From: Schistosoma haematobium
Taxonomy: Eukaryota; Platyhelminthes; Trematoda; Strigeidida; Schistosomatidae
DNA length: 64,000 nucleotides
Direction: 5' to 3'
NCBI RefSeq assembly: GCF_000699445.3
Contig: NC_067196.1
Span: forward strand, 83,814,364 to 83,878,363
Position 1 is the stretch's first letter. Each line of letters begins with the position of its first letter. The notes beneath the pieces are model-generated. The model was not told where the DNA came from and did not search any database. It worked only from the letters and a program-made list of their open reading frames with translations. The translations under genes and the position numbers were made by a program. Positions 22,700-37,689 of the stretch are shown here, piece by piece.

Positions 22700-23669
22700 A
22701 TGCATTCAATACATATAATGATGTGTTGATCATGTCATGTATTCAAGATACTTTTTGACTTTTATTACTGAGCGGAACAACTGTTGAAAATTAGTCATCT
22801 AATTATTGTAATATGTATAATTTACATTAACAATCTATTTAGTGGATGGATTATTTCACTTTAGTTGATGGTATATTATATAAATGTATTAAACATTTGA
22901 TTATTATCTTCTCAGTCTACAAAGTCCTAACCCTTATCCAATGCTTTGTTGTATAATAATAATCAGTTTAATTCATATTTTCGTATATTTATATATACAC
23001 TTGAGTTTGTACATTCAGTTAGTCTATTATGTTCTTCAACAATTTGTTCTCTATGCTTTAATTGAAAGTACTCTTTGTTATGTATGTACATACTTGTATT
23101 ATCTATTTTTTTTCTCGCCGTTGTGTATGTTTATGTTTTTTTTTGATGGTTTTTTCTCTCTTTCGGTTTTCACCATATTCAACTACTCTTTAGTTTGTTT
23201 TTTAAACATTGTCTCTTTTTTTTTAACCTGTTTTCTTATTGTTTTAAATGTCTATTGTTACTCTTTAGTTGGTCTTTATCCATAAAATACTACGTTAATC
23301 TACTGTTTTTATAAGTTTACTTTAGTGAATTCACTTTTTCTCTCTTTCAAACAGTGTATGAATGTATGTGTACATAATTGTATGTATGTGTGTAGTGACT
23401 TGATTATCATATTATTCTTCATCATGATCATATCAATTCATTGATCATTCATATTAACTAATACAAATGTAACATTTCCAGAATACTTACTCTATTGTGC
23501 ATACAGTTTAGTTTGATTAATTATAATAGTTGCAGTAATCTGATCTGTTACTATTTTACTGATGAATATGATTACTGTCTAATTCTCAGTTTTCTCTTTT
23601 TTGTCACTTCGACCTGTAAAATTTTCTTTATATATGCATATATCTGGATTTTGTTTGCTTTAGTAATTT
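22700..23669. other. Intergenic AT-rich stretch
   Basis: Nothing recognised. The frame 22941-23285 is Leu/Phe/Tyr-rich because of T-rich composition and has no family features. Confidence 0.6.
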
Positions 23670-24695
23670 CCCATTTCTTGAGAGCTTATAGCGAACTGTC
23701 ATCAGAATTGATTACTTCAAGTGGTGTTCGTCAGGGCAGTCCACTCTCCATCCTTGTTTAACTTTGTTGTTGACGTGCTTTTAGAGATAACACTCTCCTC
23801 ATCTAGATTTCCAGGGGTTGAGCTTATACCGGGAGATTCACTTTTTGATCTAGAATATGCCGATGACATAGTTTTATTTGGCGAAGACTCTGACAAAATG
23901 CAGAGTCTTATGACCACTCTAAGCAACGATGCTAGCATGTTCGGCATGCGATTTTCCCCCTCGAAATGCAAAATGTTGCTTCAGGATTGGGTTGCATTGA
24001 CACCCGAACTAATGATAAGGAGTGAAGTAGCTGAGCGTGTTGACTGCTTCACTTATCTTGGAAGTCTCATCAGCCCTTGTGGTCTGGTGTGTGACGAAAT
24101 CTCAGCACGGATACAGAAGGCTCGACTAGCTTTTACCAACTTGCGTCATTTATGGCGTAGGCGAGATATCCGTCTACCAACCAAAGGACGTGTTTACTGT
24201 GCAGCAGTTCGTTCCGTCCTACTTTATGGCAGTGAAACATGGCCGGTAAGAGTAGAGGATATTCGTAGGTTACTAGTATTTGATCATAGGTGTCTTCGAA
24301 ATATTGCTCGTATATCGTGGGACCATCGAGTAAGTAATGCAGTTGTTAGGAAACGGTTGCTAGGTAAGGATGGCAAATCAATTGATGAAGTGGTGAAACG
24401 TCATCAGTTGAGATGGGTGGGACACGTGTTACGTATGCCCAACCACCGACTGCCCTAACGAGCGATGTTCAGTAGTATAGGAGTAGGTTGGAAGAAAGCT
24501 AGAGGCTGCTAGACTAAAATATGGCACAAATCTATGGAGCCACTGACAAGTGGACTGAGTCATGTTTGTAGATGTGGACTATCTGGTTGGAATCCGCGAG
24601 ATGACCATTGCATCTCTATGCTAATGTGGTATGACAACTCGAACTTATGTACGTACGTACGAAGTTCTACGTTGTTACTGACTGACTGACCATTT
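23670..24695 (+). mobile_element. RTE-B retrotransposon, 5'-truncated, with TGAC-repeat 3' end
   Basis: The copy starts within the RT at YSELSSELITSSGVRQGSPL, continues through the YADD region and the RT C-terminal region, and ends near ACGTTGTTACTGACTGACTG. The matching 3' ends at 15171, 29915 and 47352 (all - strand) suggest one family. It lies about 1.1 kb downstream of the RasGAP stop and is in the same orientation. Confidence 0.8.
23721..24458 (+). pseudogene. RTE-B reverse transcriptase C-terminal half
   Basis: The frame has FDLEYADDIVLFGEDSDKMQ (YADD at residues 46-49), FSPSKCKMLLQDW, FTYLGSLISPCG, RSVLLYGSETWPVRVED and LRWVGHVLRM, the standard RTE RT C-terminal run. A frameshift near 23745-23760 separates it from the GVRQGSPLS motif in the preceding frame. 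Without its N-terminal half and endonuclease it cannot be autonomous. Confidence 0.85.
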
Positions 24696-24699
24696 CTTC

Positions 24700-25610
24700 C
24701 CATTAATAATATATATATATAATGTTTCACTTTTATTTTCATCTTGTTTTGTTATCGATGCATATATTACATAAGAGAGAGTTGAACAGGGAATGAAATA
24801 AAAGGATACCCAATACACCTTCACTGTCGCTGTATTTCACTGCTTTTTTATTTGCTTGTTTTTTTTTCTTGGTCAAAATAAATGATATAAAATGTTATTT
24901 GGTTCAATTTGTTCATTTCTCGGTTAGGCATAAACGATTACTATTTCAATGATATTAGTGTATAGATTGATGCGTTTATATACGTTAAATAAGTTTTCTG
25001 TTTTATAGACAGAATGATCTTTATATAATAAATATTTTACTATGTGAACGATATGATGATACATAAAATAAATTATGTGAAGTTGCAATTTCTCAACAGA
25101 GTGTTTTAATCATGAAACTTATATTCTTCTAAGACAATATAGTCAACACAAACTTCAGATGGAAGTAATTTATTAGAATTTATGTACATACGACCAACAA
25201 CTTGTTCTGTCGACCTTGATTTCGAAGAACTGTTATTGAACCTTTTCTCAAAAACTTGCATTCAATGCTTGTCTATAACACTAATTCATAGTCGCGATTT
25301 CGCGCAACTTCAAGCAGTGGCCTCATTACGAAATGGCTCTTAATGAGAATGATTTTATTGAAGGACGTTTATCGATTTCCAAGTAAATAGAATGCCCATC
25401 AATCGATAGAATGTAATGACACGATATGACTGAATAGCCACTGTTAAAAACTCGAAATAATTAACCGAAACACTTGAACGGACCAAAAATAACAGGTTTT
25501 TCATCACTAACTAATGAACTAAGACGTGTCTGTAGGATTTATTACTTATCTAGAATATCGTTCATAGAATCCAAACGACTAGACAAACATAACATGTCAC
25601 CACTCAGTGA
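24700..25610. other. Intergenic AT-rich stretch
   Basis: No coding, RNA or repeat feature recognised. Confidence 0.6.
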
Positions 25611-25619
25611 TCAGTGAAT

Positions 25620-25790
25620 ACAAATATCTCAGTCCTAGAGGATAACACGCTCAGTCCTAATAGATTAGACGCAATTTATCAGACTGCAGAACTGGGTGAC
25701 ACAGTTTCGAATCCTATAGGGAGCATCGTTTTGTTACTGGTTGGAAGTGCATCTTACTGATGAGTACCGTTTAACATGAAACTTATGTCC
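25620..25790 (+). repeat. tRNA-headed short repeat (family II-like)
   Basis: A B-box-like GTTTCGAATCC near 25707 is followed by CATCTTACTGATGAGTACC, in which the CTGATGAG box is intact, but no GAAAC partner follows. Confidence 0.45.
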
Positions 25791-26069
25791 AGCATTTGAT
25801 GTGAATTATTCTCATTCAATTGATTGCGTGTCATTTCAAATTAATGTGTGATTTGAATAACAGATTATCATACCACGAATTTAGTGAGTCCGAAGATCAG
25901 CCATCTTTGGGCATTCTACAAAGGCATCTGATATTTCTAGTTCGATCATTTAATCAGAGAAAAGGGAATTATATTCAGATACCATAAATAAGATGATATT
26001 GTTATATCCGGTGAAGATTAAACTACAGGTAAATTCCAAGGACTATTCATGGACTAATATTCTATAAAT

Positions 26070-26640
26070 ATTCTTATTGTATAACTACTCAACAATTACA
26101 CTATGGATATTTATATTCCTTTTATAATAAGCTTTATTTTGATCTATAATTTATTATTGTACGATTTACGGTCCTTAAGTTATGTCCAGTTTATTAACTA
26201 CTGCCTCCTTCATTCACAGCCACTTTTTGGGCTTATTTGTGTACAATATTATTTCCTATTTTATGGTACGTTGCGGTTTGTCTGATTGATATATAAACCA
26301 AGTATGTCTGAAATAAATGATCTGGTCTGATCTGCTCTGATTCGGAAGCTGGTATTGTGTTCTGGACTCAAGTGGAAGGGCTCGTAGGACATAGGACCAA
26401 TAAGGACGCTAAACTGCCCACACCGGTTGAACGTCATTGGTTGGCCTAGTGTGAAGATTCGTATAAGTCGTATTCGGATTGGTAGATAAGTCGTGTGATC
26501 GAAAAGTCAGACATCCAAGGTCATAACAATTGGCGACGGGGATTTTGGCAAAAACAAAATAATTGGGAGACGCAAGGTCATAACAATTGGCGACGGGGTG
26601 GAGAAAAGTTTTGAACCCTCAACTTCAAGGTCATAACAGA
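26070..26640 (+). mobile_element. Candidate LTR-like block with repeated TAACA|ATTGGCGACGGGG junction
   Basis: CAAGGTCATAACA occurs three times near the end (about 26518, 26574 and 26625), and the first two are followed by ATTGGCGACGGGG. An LTR ending in CA followed a few bases later by TGG is the arrangement expected at an LTR/primer-binding-site junction. No gag or pol remnant and no second LTR were found, so this may be a solo or truncated LTR. The left limit is uncertain. Confidence 0.45.
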
Positions 26641-26659
26641 TATTCCGTAGTCATTGATG

Positions 26660-27330
26660 ACCGTAAAATTCTATTCAGGCTCAACTGACCAATGAATTTA
26701 ACTAGTTGTTATTTGGAAAGCCATGATTTTCCAAAAAAAATATATACACCATTATGTTTCATTCACCAGCTAATCTTCTTAGTGTTCATTATTCACCATA
26801 CAAAACCGATAGTTTATGAGTAAGGAAATTGTTATATTAATCTATGAGTTATAATCATAAAAGTACCAATGTTTGCAATTTATTACTTAGTAAATGATAG
26901 TCATTTACAGATAAACTCTATTTGGTTATTCTAGTCATAGTTGTCAACGTAAATATAGTCTATTATATTAATGAGCTTAGCTTATAAGAAAATCGTTAAT
27001 TCTCGGTAGGATAATTCGACATCACTGATAACGAATTCCTTTGATTTAGATAATTAAATGTTTTAGCATTTAAGCTAAGGGTAAAACTATTTTGTTTTAT
27101 ACTACTCACACAACATACTTTAACAAAAATAGTTGAAGGTATATGATAAAATATTGGCATTTGAGTTTCATGTTTTCACATGTTTATCAATATTTACGGG
27201 TGGATTAATTATTTCTAAAGCTCACAATGATCTTTTCATGTTTTTAAACTTCATGCACGCCCATATATAATAAGAGTAACAAGCCTAAACTCAAAGGTGC
27301 ATGGGTAAGGAATATTAACAGCCAAGTTCA
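26660..27330. other. Intergenic AT-rich stretch
   Basis: Nothing recognised. Confidence 0.6.
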
Positions 27331-27334
27331 CGAG

Positions 27335-27555
27335 TCGATCTAAGCTAGACTACCATTAAAAACCTAGATGGCCATCTCGTCTTGGTATGGGAGCCCTCAG
27401 CAATGCGCATCCATGATCCTTCAGGCGTGATTCGGACCCAGGATTTTTGGTTTCACGAGCGAATACTTAATTTCTAGACCACTGAGACGGCATCCAACGG
27501 TGTTATTGTCTAACTTCAATCGATTCATGTTAGACATTAAAACCATCGGAATTAT
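27335..27555 (-). repeat. Family II tRNA-headed hammerhead repeat
   Basis: On the - strand it shows a tRNA-like head (reversed ACCACTGAGACGGCATCC) and a decayed ribozyme (GCTGAGGGCTCCCATACC). The layout matches 11213, 32565 and 63292. Confidence 0.6.
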
Positions 27556-28063
27556 ACATATTTTTAATTTTTCATTATTTAGGGTACATATCCGTGAATT
27601 CGCCCAGCATCTGCTTCTCAATAATCAATATGTGTTCATTATCTAGCATTTCTACGTTCATTTACTGAGTGAATGCAGCATTTAAGTGCACAATGTTCAC
27701 CGAAGATTTCATTTTAAGCTATAATGTTCACTTGCTTTTTTCATCCGACAAGTTCAGATGTACTACAATGTTGTGTTCACAGGATACATATGTAGATGGC
27801 TTCAGATAAACAATATGAAGTCCTCAGTGAAAATTACACTTTTATATGTTGGACTGACACACTAAACGAACGGACAAAATGCGCGATATCTCACCTTTAT
27901 TGGACATTGATAAAGGATAGTAACCTCATACCGATTCGCTGTTTTTTTTAATCTTCATATGACAAGATAACTGTGTTTCAAAACCTAAATTTATTATCAC
28001 ATTATAATCAGTCTAGTACAAGAACAGTTTAAATAATTTGGTATCTGTAATGAAGGACAGATT

Positions 28064-28135
28064 TAGTTGGAGAATGCTGGTCGGCGGCCTATGCCCCACT
28101 GGGAATAACAGGCGTAATTAAGTAAATAAGTAATG
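28064..28135 (+). mobile_element. RTE-A 3' terminus (about 70 bases)
   Basis: TTGGAGAATGCTGGTCGGCG, CCTATGCC and AATAACAGGCGTAATTAAGT match the family 3' end in + orientation. Confidence 0.75.
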
Positions 28136-28139
28136 AATA

Positions 28140-29465
28140 TTTGTTTAATGATAGACTATTACTATTATTTTTGTATTAACGTCTGTTAAATAGTTATTTA
28201 CAAATGCAAATATGAAATAAGTATTCGATAGACAGTTAGAATGATTCAAATTGTCTGTACTAACTACTTACAAATATGGGTTAGCTAACTGTGATTCATA
28301 TATTTGTGAATACAGAAAGAAACGTCTATGCCGTGTATAATGAAAGTAATTTATGTCTACCATTCGTGTCAATACAGAGAATTCTCAATCTCGAGACAAA
28401 TGTCAACTATTTTATCAGTTACTCTAAAGAGGACCTTTTTCTGTCTTTCGTTTACCATATGATTGATTAATGGTAAATTTTTCTTCATACGTTGGTGTAT
28501 GATGATAAATAATCTCATACAAATATGCAGATGAAACGACCAGTTTGATGTTTTGATCATTAATAAAAAATTTTGTAAACTACCTTTCATATTAGTGTAG
28601 ATTGAAGATTAATACTTACCTGTTCAAAATGTTTGTAAACATCAGACAGAAGAACAACTAAGTAATATCCCATTTCACGGTTTACAATTTCATTCAAAGT
28701 TAGAGACGGTACATTCAATAATATACGCGTATAATGACCTTAGGACTGAGATGCTCTCGACATAGAAAGTTGGTGTGAACTATGATAAAATTCTGTTATT
28801 GCGACAGCTATCTTCGGTGAATTGTCCATAGTTGTTCCAAGCATGATTTGAAACTTTAAAGAATTGCAAAAACTGAAACAGTAGGATAGGAGTTTCACTA
28901 CAGGTTAGGGTAATAGAAATTCTTGCTGTCGTTCGATTCATATCCACAGACAAAGTTTAATAGAGAAATAAGTTTTCATCGTCGGTTTATCACGTTTAAT
29001 CAAAATCAAGTACATCCAGAAGACTAATATCCAAATTAAGTTGAACCACAGTTGAGAAGAAAAATTATTCATTGTCTTCATTCAGCTCCTTACATTTCAT
29101 TTAACTAAATATATCAATCGCCTATCTGGAACACATTTCCCGTTTTTCGTGACTACATCCATAACCACCTCGCTAGTCCTCGTCAAGTTATTCTCTTTCC
29201 TCTCATATCGCTTTTAATACAATAATAACCAGTGACTTCATTTTTAATAACATTGATTTCATTGAACGAAAAGGGATCAGGTAAACTTCAAAATGAGATG
29301 AATAAACTTGTTTAATTTTAAGAATAAAAGAAAACTGCCGATTTGATAATGATCTTCCGAAACGCTAATGGATAATGCTCGTATCCCTAACATGAGAGTC
29401 TGTGACACAGTACAAAGCGAGATGAACAATAGGTGTGTGTCTTTGAGATCATATGGATTGATTGT
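28140..29465. other. Intergenic AT-rich stretch
   Basis: No feature recognised. The - strand frame 28369-28590 lacks family motifs. Confidence 0.6.
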
Positions 29466-29469
29466 AGTG

Positions 29470-29585
29470 CAAACATGTAGTTAGTTTAGTGTCGGTTGTT
29501 TATTTACTCTGAAGAAGTGTCTTACTCTAAGCCACGAAATGTCAGAAATACAATTTTTCTACTTATTGAAATATAACAAAACATA
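29470..29585 (+). ncRNA. Penelope-type minimal hammerhead ribozyme motif
   Basis: CTGAAGA (29509-29515), a hairpin of GTG-CTTA / TAAG-CAC type with one mismatch, GAAA (29536-29539) and TGTC (cleavage expected after 29543) are in the correct order. Flanking ATTT (29502-29505) can pair with AAAT (29546-29549) as part of stem I. Penelope-like elements are known to carry such minimal type I hammerheads in their terminal repeats. The flanks are similar to 32165-32300 and 49888-50010, so this is probably an element end. Activity is not shown. Confidence 0.6.
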
Positions 29586-29914
29586 TAGTTAACTATCAGG
29601 TTCAGCCTTAGTATGAACGCCTATAATTTTTCATCAGGTCCTACAATTATATATCCAAATTAATTATTCCAAAAATTGGTCAAGTTTAAGAAAATGTATA
29701 TCATTTAAAATTATAACATACCAATTAAGGATTGTTCGTCATATCAAATCAAACCAAATCGTTAATGTTAGGTGATTGATATGAAGTTTTAACTCGAATC
29801 AGTTTATGCATTAAATGATATTGTGATAGAGAAATGATCAGAATAAATATGGTTAACATGAGGTGAGTGAGAGAGGGAGAGAATAATGTAATTACAAATC
29901 AGAGATTACGTAAT

Positions 29915-30385
29915 ATGTCAGTCAGTCAATCAGCTACAACGTAGGACCAGGCACATATATGCATCGGTCCAAGTTGCCATACCTCATTAACACAACAAGA
30001 TGGACACCGGATTCATAAAAGTAGTTAATTCAGAGGTGGCAATATATAAAAGAAAGATTGCAATAAGGATATAGTACAGGAAGAAAGAATTAGTTCGTAG
30101 AAAGAAAGATATGAAGCGATTTTAATCTCTTAGTTTAAGGGGAGACAGAGAGTGTATACACCGACGCCATTGTGATCGATTCACAGCCATGTCACCAAGA
30201 GTCTCCAACCATTGGTTACGAAAGTCACGCGGACCCCAACCAAGTAGTCTGCATCTCCTAACATGGCTCAGACTAGAAGTTAGTGACTTCATTCACTGAT
30301 GCCATGTTTTGGTTTGGTCGCCCCTAACTTTCTTCCAACCATCTCCAACACCTGTTAGCATTGCACGTCGTGGTAATTGGTGTTA
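29915..30385 (-). mobile_element. RTE-B 3'-end fragment
   Basis: It begins (on +) with GTCAGTCAGTCAATCAGCTA and runs into reversed RT C-terminal sequence (on -, GTTGGAAGAAAGTTAGGGGC), which matches the end of the copy at 24458-24600. It is the longest of the three - strand RTE-B tails here. Confidence 0.8.
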
Positions 30386-30389
30386 AGGC

Positions 30390-32160
30390 ATACGTAATAT
30401 GTAGGATAATATGAATTAGGTACGAATTAGTAGATAGTGGTAGATACTGAATAAATTTCTCAAAAAGATGTGCAGGTAATGAACAAGAGCGACTCATGAA
30501 TTCAACTAGAATTTTTTTAGAAAATGTCACTAATAACTAAGTGATTTAAATGCAACAATTAAATAACTATACGGAATCCTAATTTCTAATTGTATAAACT
30601 AGAAAATATAGCAGTAGCTAAGTGACTAATTGAATATGTGAATGTGTATCTGAAAATCTAAGTTACTGGTGTAGTATATGAAACTATTCAGTCAAAATAG
30701 TACTCCTGACTTACTTATCTGATGACGAATGATTATAATATCATAAAAAGGAAGGTCATATTATAAATAATATTCATCTGAGATGATAACAAATGATGGT
30801 AATGCTATGACACATATTGGCTGAAATTTCAGTTGAAGGCTAGTAGAAGTCTAAAGGTCATCAGTTCATTTCAATGAATTCATCTGTGTTGACTAACTAA
30901 GCATCACATACCAATTCAAAGCAGTCGATTTCTAATGGCTCTCTAGTTAACGGCATTTGATATGAAAGTAACATTTTCTATAGCTTATTAAATTTTACCA
31001 CATTTGATTGATTTTACCCTACTGCTGATAAAATGTGGTTTGGTATTAGAGTAAGCTAAAATTCAAGTTCAACTCTTACATTACAATTACTATGGGAACA
31101 AAATATTTTTGGTCAGTTAAACAATCGTAGCAACTCTTACCTTGTTCCTACAAAACTGAATGAAGAATCTAACACAATTTTACCAAACCTCCAGTGGTTT
31201 TGGTATAAAATGAATATTTTAAGCATAACCAATAGTAAAATATTGTCAATAAATGTGAGAGTGTGTACGACTACTCCATAACATTTGTGGGGTGAGGGTA
31301 GTGGGGGGAACTATTTTCTGAGAAAAACATTTTCAAGGTAAGTGGGATAATCTTAATGACCTCTGTTAGTTTATAACATGACTTCAGGGAGACAGTTGTT
31401 TGCGATTATGTAGGAGTGAATTAAACCATGATCCATTTCACATATACAGAACGATTTAGCAAATAAACCTCAAACAAAAATTGGCTTGATTTCGGTGCTA
31501 TCCACTAGTACAAGCATATAAACGTCACTCCAATACATACGTGATAATAGCGTACTGATATTTACAAACATATCGTTCCTACTTACAAACTGTAAAAAAA
31601 TCCGTTCTGGAGTCTGATCAATGTTGTTATGACGGAATATTGTCACTAATATAACAGACTACTTATAAGCAGTACAGAATCACAAAGCAAAATTATCTGA
31701 GGTTTAACGGTATTTAGTCTGGTGACTCCAGCATACTTTTTCTTGATATATATATTATGTCATATTGTGGTGTTTGAACGAACTAATGATAATTTTGTAC
31801 TTGCTGATTGCATGATTTCGAATTCCAAATACAGTACATTCGTTTCTGATTGTGCCTTCTTAATTCAATTGCGTTATTTCTTGGACTCGTGCTATAATTC
31901 AAATAATTTGAAATATTATACGTATGCATTCCTTTTATCAACAAAAACTTATCCTTAAGCAAGTCATAAACACATCCATAACATTTTTGCACTGTTCATT
32001 CTATCAGTTTAGAATAAAGTGTATGTCACATTTTTTCATCACTGACCGTACGTACATACACACACATACAAATTTACATACATGTCGCATATAAATCATC
32101 TTGACCTGAATGATATGAAATTGACTTGTTCAGACCTGTTTTTGAATGATCGCACCTAAT
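30390..32160. other. Intergenic AT-rich stretch
   Basis: No feature recognised. Short frames on both strands are composition-driven. Confidence 0.6.
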
Positions 32161-32164
32161 ATTC

Positions 32165-32300
32165 TTGCTTTTTTTTCTCCCTTTTTACTATTTAAACTTG
32201 AGTTAATTTCAATCTGGTTATTTATTCTCTGAAGAAGTGACTTATACTGAATTACAAAACGTCAGCAAATCTAATTATTCTACGCATTGGGATATTACAT
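32165..32300 (+). mobile_element. Penelope-type terminal segment with decayed hammerhead
   Basis: CTGAAGA (32229-32235) with flanks like those at 29470 and 49888, but the GAAA box reads CAAAAC and stem II is weakened, so cleavage is unlikely. Confidence 0.5.
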
Positions 32301-32564
32301 ATTATTTTTATTTACATTACTTACATTTTCTAAAGCACAGATGACATAAACATTGTGTAGAAAAAAATTTCCTACAATTTCTCTGAATAGTAAATATGAA
32401 TAAAGCAAGCACAGTGAATATGGCAGAATAATGTAAATATCTATTTAATTCGTTAATTTTTTTCAGCTACTTACACCTTCAGTACAATAGTCATTTTTTT
32501 ACAACCAAGTTATGTACTTTTTAACATATTATCAAAGATTTTGACAGTTGAAATTCAGTTGATT

Positions 32565-32775
32565 TAAGCTAGATCACCATTGAAAACCTGGAAAAGCTAT
32601 AAACGTCCACATCATCCCTGGACGACGCCGCTCAGTATTGCACACCCAATATCCCGCACGCGAAACTTGGATACAAGACCCACAGTCTCACGCGCGAACA
32701 CCTAACGTCCAGATCACTGGGTCAGTGCCGCTGATATTATTTTCTAACTCCAATCAATCCATGATATCGCACGAC
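32565..32775 (-). repeat. Family II tRNA-headed hammerhead repeat
   Basis: It has the same structure as 27335, in - orientation, with AAGCTAGATCACCATTGAAA at one end and the tRNA-like head near 32690-32730. The ribozyme boxes are not intact. Confidence 0.55.
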
Positions 32776-32779
32776 GATT

Positions 32780-33415
32780 TTCTATTGGTTTTCCGTGGAT
32801 ATCCATCTTTCGTCCGACACGTTTGCACTCCACTGGTCACGGCATCGCACTAGAACTCCAAGGATTACGTCTTGAATATAGTCAGTAGTTAGCAAATGAT
32901 TGTTATCAGTATAGTGATTTGTAACGATTGCGATATTTTCACAGTCTAAATCATGAAACAAAAAGCAAATAATAAATATGAAAGAATCTTAGAAATGTTT
33001 TAAGTGGTTACATATTTCTATATTAACTGATATGAAAATTACAGAAGAAAAAACTTAAAACACATTGATACATTTTTTCAGAAAATGAAAATGAATTTCA
33101 AATTTGCCTGAGAAAACCAATAAAAAATAACAAAATAAAAGAAGTAAAACTTACAAAATGACGCAGAAATGGAGACAACGGAATTTCTAATTTAGGGTAT
33201 ACGATAAGATCCAATGCTATTAAACAGCATATCATAAGTTGATTGATAAATGAATAATGTAGTGATGTTAACGTTTAAAAATAAAACCGAAAGACCTGAA
33301 ACGTAAGGTTTTGATCTTTGATGAATACGGTTGAGGATTGCCAAGTTTGAATGAAACAACTGTCAAAGTTATTTGCATTTTTCAGTGGTACCTTAATTGA
33401 ACTAAATTTGAAATG
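32780..33415. other. Intergenic AT-rich stretch
   Basis: Nothing recognised. Confidence 0.6.
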
Positions 33416-33416
33416 A

Positions 33417-34185
33417 TTACTTACTTACTTACGCCTGTTACTCCCAGTGGAGCATAGGCCACTGACCAGCATTCTCCAACACACTCTGTCCTGGGCCTTC
33501 TTTTCTAGTTCCATCCAATTCTTGTTCATTTTTCTCATGTCTATTCCCATTTCTCGGCGTAATGTGTTCTTTGGTCTTCCTCTTTTCCTTTCGCCTTGAG
33601 GATTCCAAGTGAGGGTTTGACTTGTGACACAGTTCGGTGCTTTACTCAATGTGTGTCTCATCAACTTCCAGCACTTCTTCCTCCACTGGAATATGGTTTG
33701 TTCTCTCCCATAGTAGGTTGTTGCTTATAGTGTCTGGCCAACAGATCCGAAGTATTTTGCCTAGACAACTGTTAATAAACACTTGTATCTTCTGAATGAT
33801 GGCTTTCGTAGTTTTCAAGTTTCCACCCCAGACAGTAGAACTGTCTTGATATTTGTATTAAAAATTGTGACTTTGGTGTTTGTCGAGGGTTGTTTTGAGT
33901 TCCAGATGTTCTTTAATTGTAGATATGCTGCTCTTACTTTGCCGATCCGCGCCTTCAAATCTGTATCAGATCCACCATGTTCACCAATGATGCTGCCCAA
34001 ATGTGTAAAGGTTTTAACATCTTGCAAATCTTCTCCGTGAAGTGTGATTCGATTGTTGCATGCTGTGTTGTATCGGAGAATATTGCTTTTGCTTTTGTGT
34101 ACGTTGAGACCTACTGCTGCTTAGGCTGCTGCTACACTGGTCGTCCTTTCCTGCATTTGTTGTTGTGTGTGAAACATCGATCACA
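33417..34185 (-). mobile_element. RTE-A fragment, RT C-terminal region and 3' end
   Basis: On the - strand 33815-34027 encodes DVKTFTHLGSIIGEHGGSDT and LKARIGKVRAAYLQLKNIWN. Frame 33425-33664 encodes [20 protein letters not shown]. The copy ends in the family terminus with TAAG units at 33421-33432. It is broken into frames by indels. Confidence 0.85.
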
Positions 34186-34497
34186 AAATAACCAACGATG
34201 AGTTAATTCAGTGTAGTTACAAATAGAAATTATTCTATATTTTCATGCAATGATTGTCTACTGATATAGGGTGTTGGTTTTTGTTAAGAAACTTATAGCT
34301 TGATACTGAATAGGCTTTTGGAAAAGTTTATTTTTGTCACATTGGGAGATCAGTTTTTCTAGCATTTAGTGGAATTTCAATCTATTTAGTCTTTTTGATA
34401 AAATTTTATGGAATAAAAGCAGTGTACAAAGAGTGCTGAGTAACTTCATTCAGTGTTGTTTTAATGGAATCTTCCTATTGTTATTTAGTGCTGCAAT

Positions 34498-34945
34498 TGA
34501 TCAGTCTCTTTTTGTAATATGTGCATTCTGTGCGGATTGCCTCGATATAGCCTCAAGTCACAAGTTCATTTTAAGCATAGATGGATAGTGGTTAGCAGTG
34601 GAATACAGAACGCGAGTTTCATCCTGTTTGAGACTCTTCAGCTGGATGTACATGTATGCATATATGCTAAAAAGAGACTTATCAACTGCAGTCCTAAACA
34701 TCAATGGAAAGTTTCAAATAAAACAATATCAAGTGAATTAAACTTCATACCATTACAAAAGCATATGACTACCAGTGCTCAGTAGCTAAGTGGATAACTC
34801 GATGGTGTTTTAAGCGAACGGTAGTAGGTTCGAATCCTGGAGTGAACATCAACTCGGGGTTGCAGGTACGTCCGGCTGGCGAGTCCTAAAAAGAAAGAAA
34901 CGCGCGTCCTGGGTCCCACTGCTAACCATTATTCATCTTTGTGTA
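34498..34945. repeat. Rearranged Sm-alpha-type hammerhead repeats (fold-back plus downstream copy)
   Basis: 34498-34652 is in - orientation (ribozyme and middle part), 34655-34745 is a + orientation tail, and 34772-34945 is a + orientation head and ribozyme. The head has CAGTAGCTAAGTGG and GGTTCGAATCC, matching pol III A and B boxes. The + ribozyme reads CTGGCGAG and AAGAAACGCGCGTCCTGG, so its first box is mutated (CTGG in place of CTGA). Confidence 0.7.
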
Positions 34946-35365
34946 CAAATTGATAGTTTGATGACTGGTAGTACTTACTGTAATAAAGATTATAATAGCT
35001 AGTATATAATTTACATATTATTGATGTAAAGCAAGTTACAGCAGTTTAAACCGGTTATTGTTTCAAGTATGGAAACATATTTCACCGAGCAAAACGGAAA
35101 AACCTCAATTAGTTATGTGTGAAAATATTGTAATTACTAAAAAATATGTATTAATAGTTAGATATTTTAATGAGAGAAAACTGAGTTGATATATGATACC
35201 TAATCAGTGATAAAGGAAACAAATCTAAAGTTTTCAAAAATTTCTATACAAAGAAGGAATTAGAGCCAACAGCCATATATATACATATGCACATATCTTA
35301 CTACGTAATATTTCGCTGACTAGTATTTTGAGAATCTCATGTTTTATCACGCTGTTGTTCCTATA
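34946..35365. other. Spacer before the trinucleotide array
   Basis: AT-rich; nothing recognised. Confidence 0.6.
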
Positions 35366-37485
<2,120 letters not shown>

Positions 37486-37689
37486 ATCTGCAATTTTATT
37501 AATGATCTGTATGTCCCTCATACACTTGGTTTAACTCCACTGATTATGGGTTTTCACCAGAATTCTGGGGATTGAATCTTGGGTCCAGTTAAATGTCAGA
37601 CAGTTATCCATCGCACGCAGTGGAAAATATTTACGCAGTATTGTGAACTGGCTTTGGTTAAACACTAACGCCATTGCTTTCCGACGCAG

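Noticed and set aside
22941..23285. Hydrophobic 114-codon frame that could pass as a membrane protein
   Set aside because: The Leu/Phe/Tyr content follows from T-rich DNA, and there is no family motif or exon structure.
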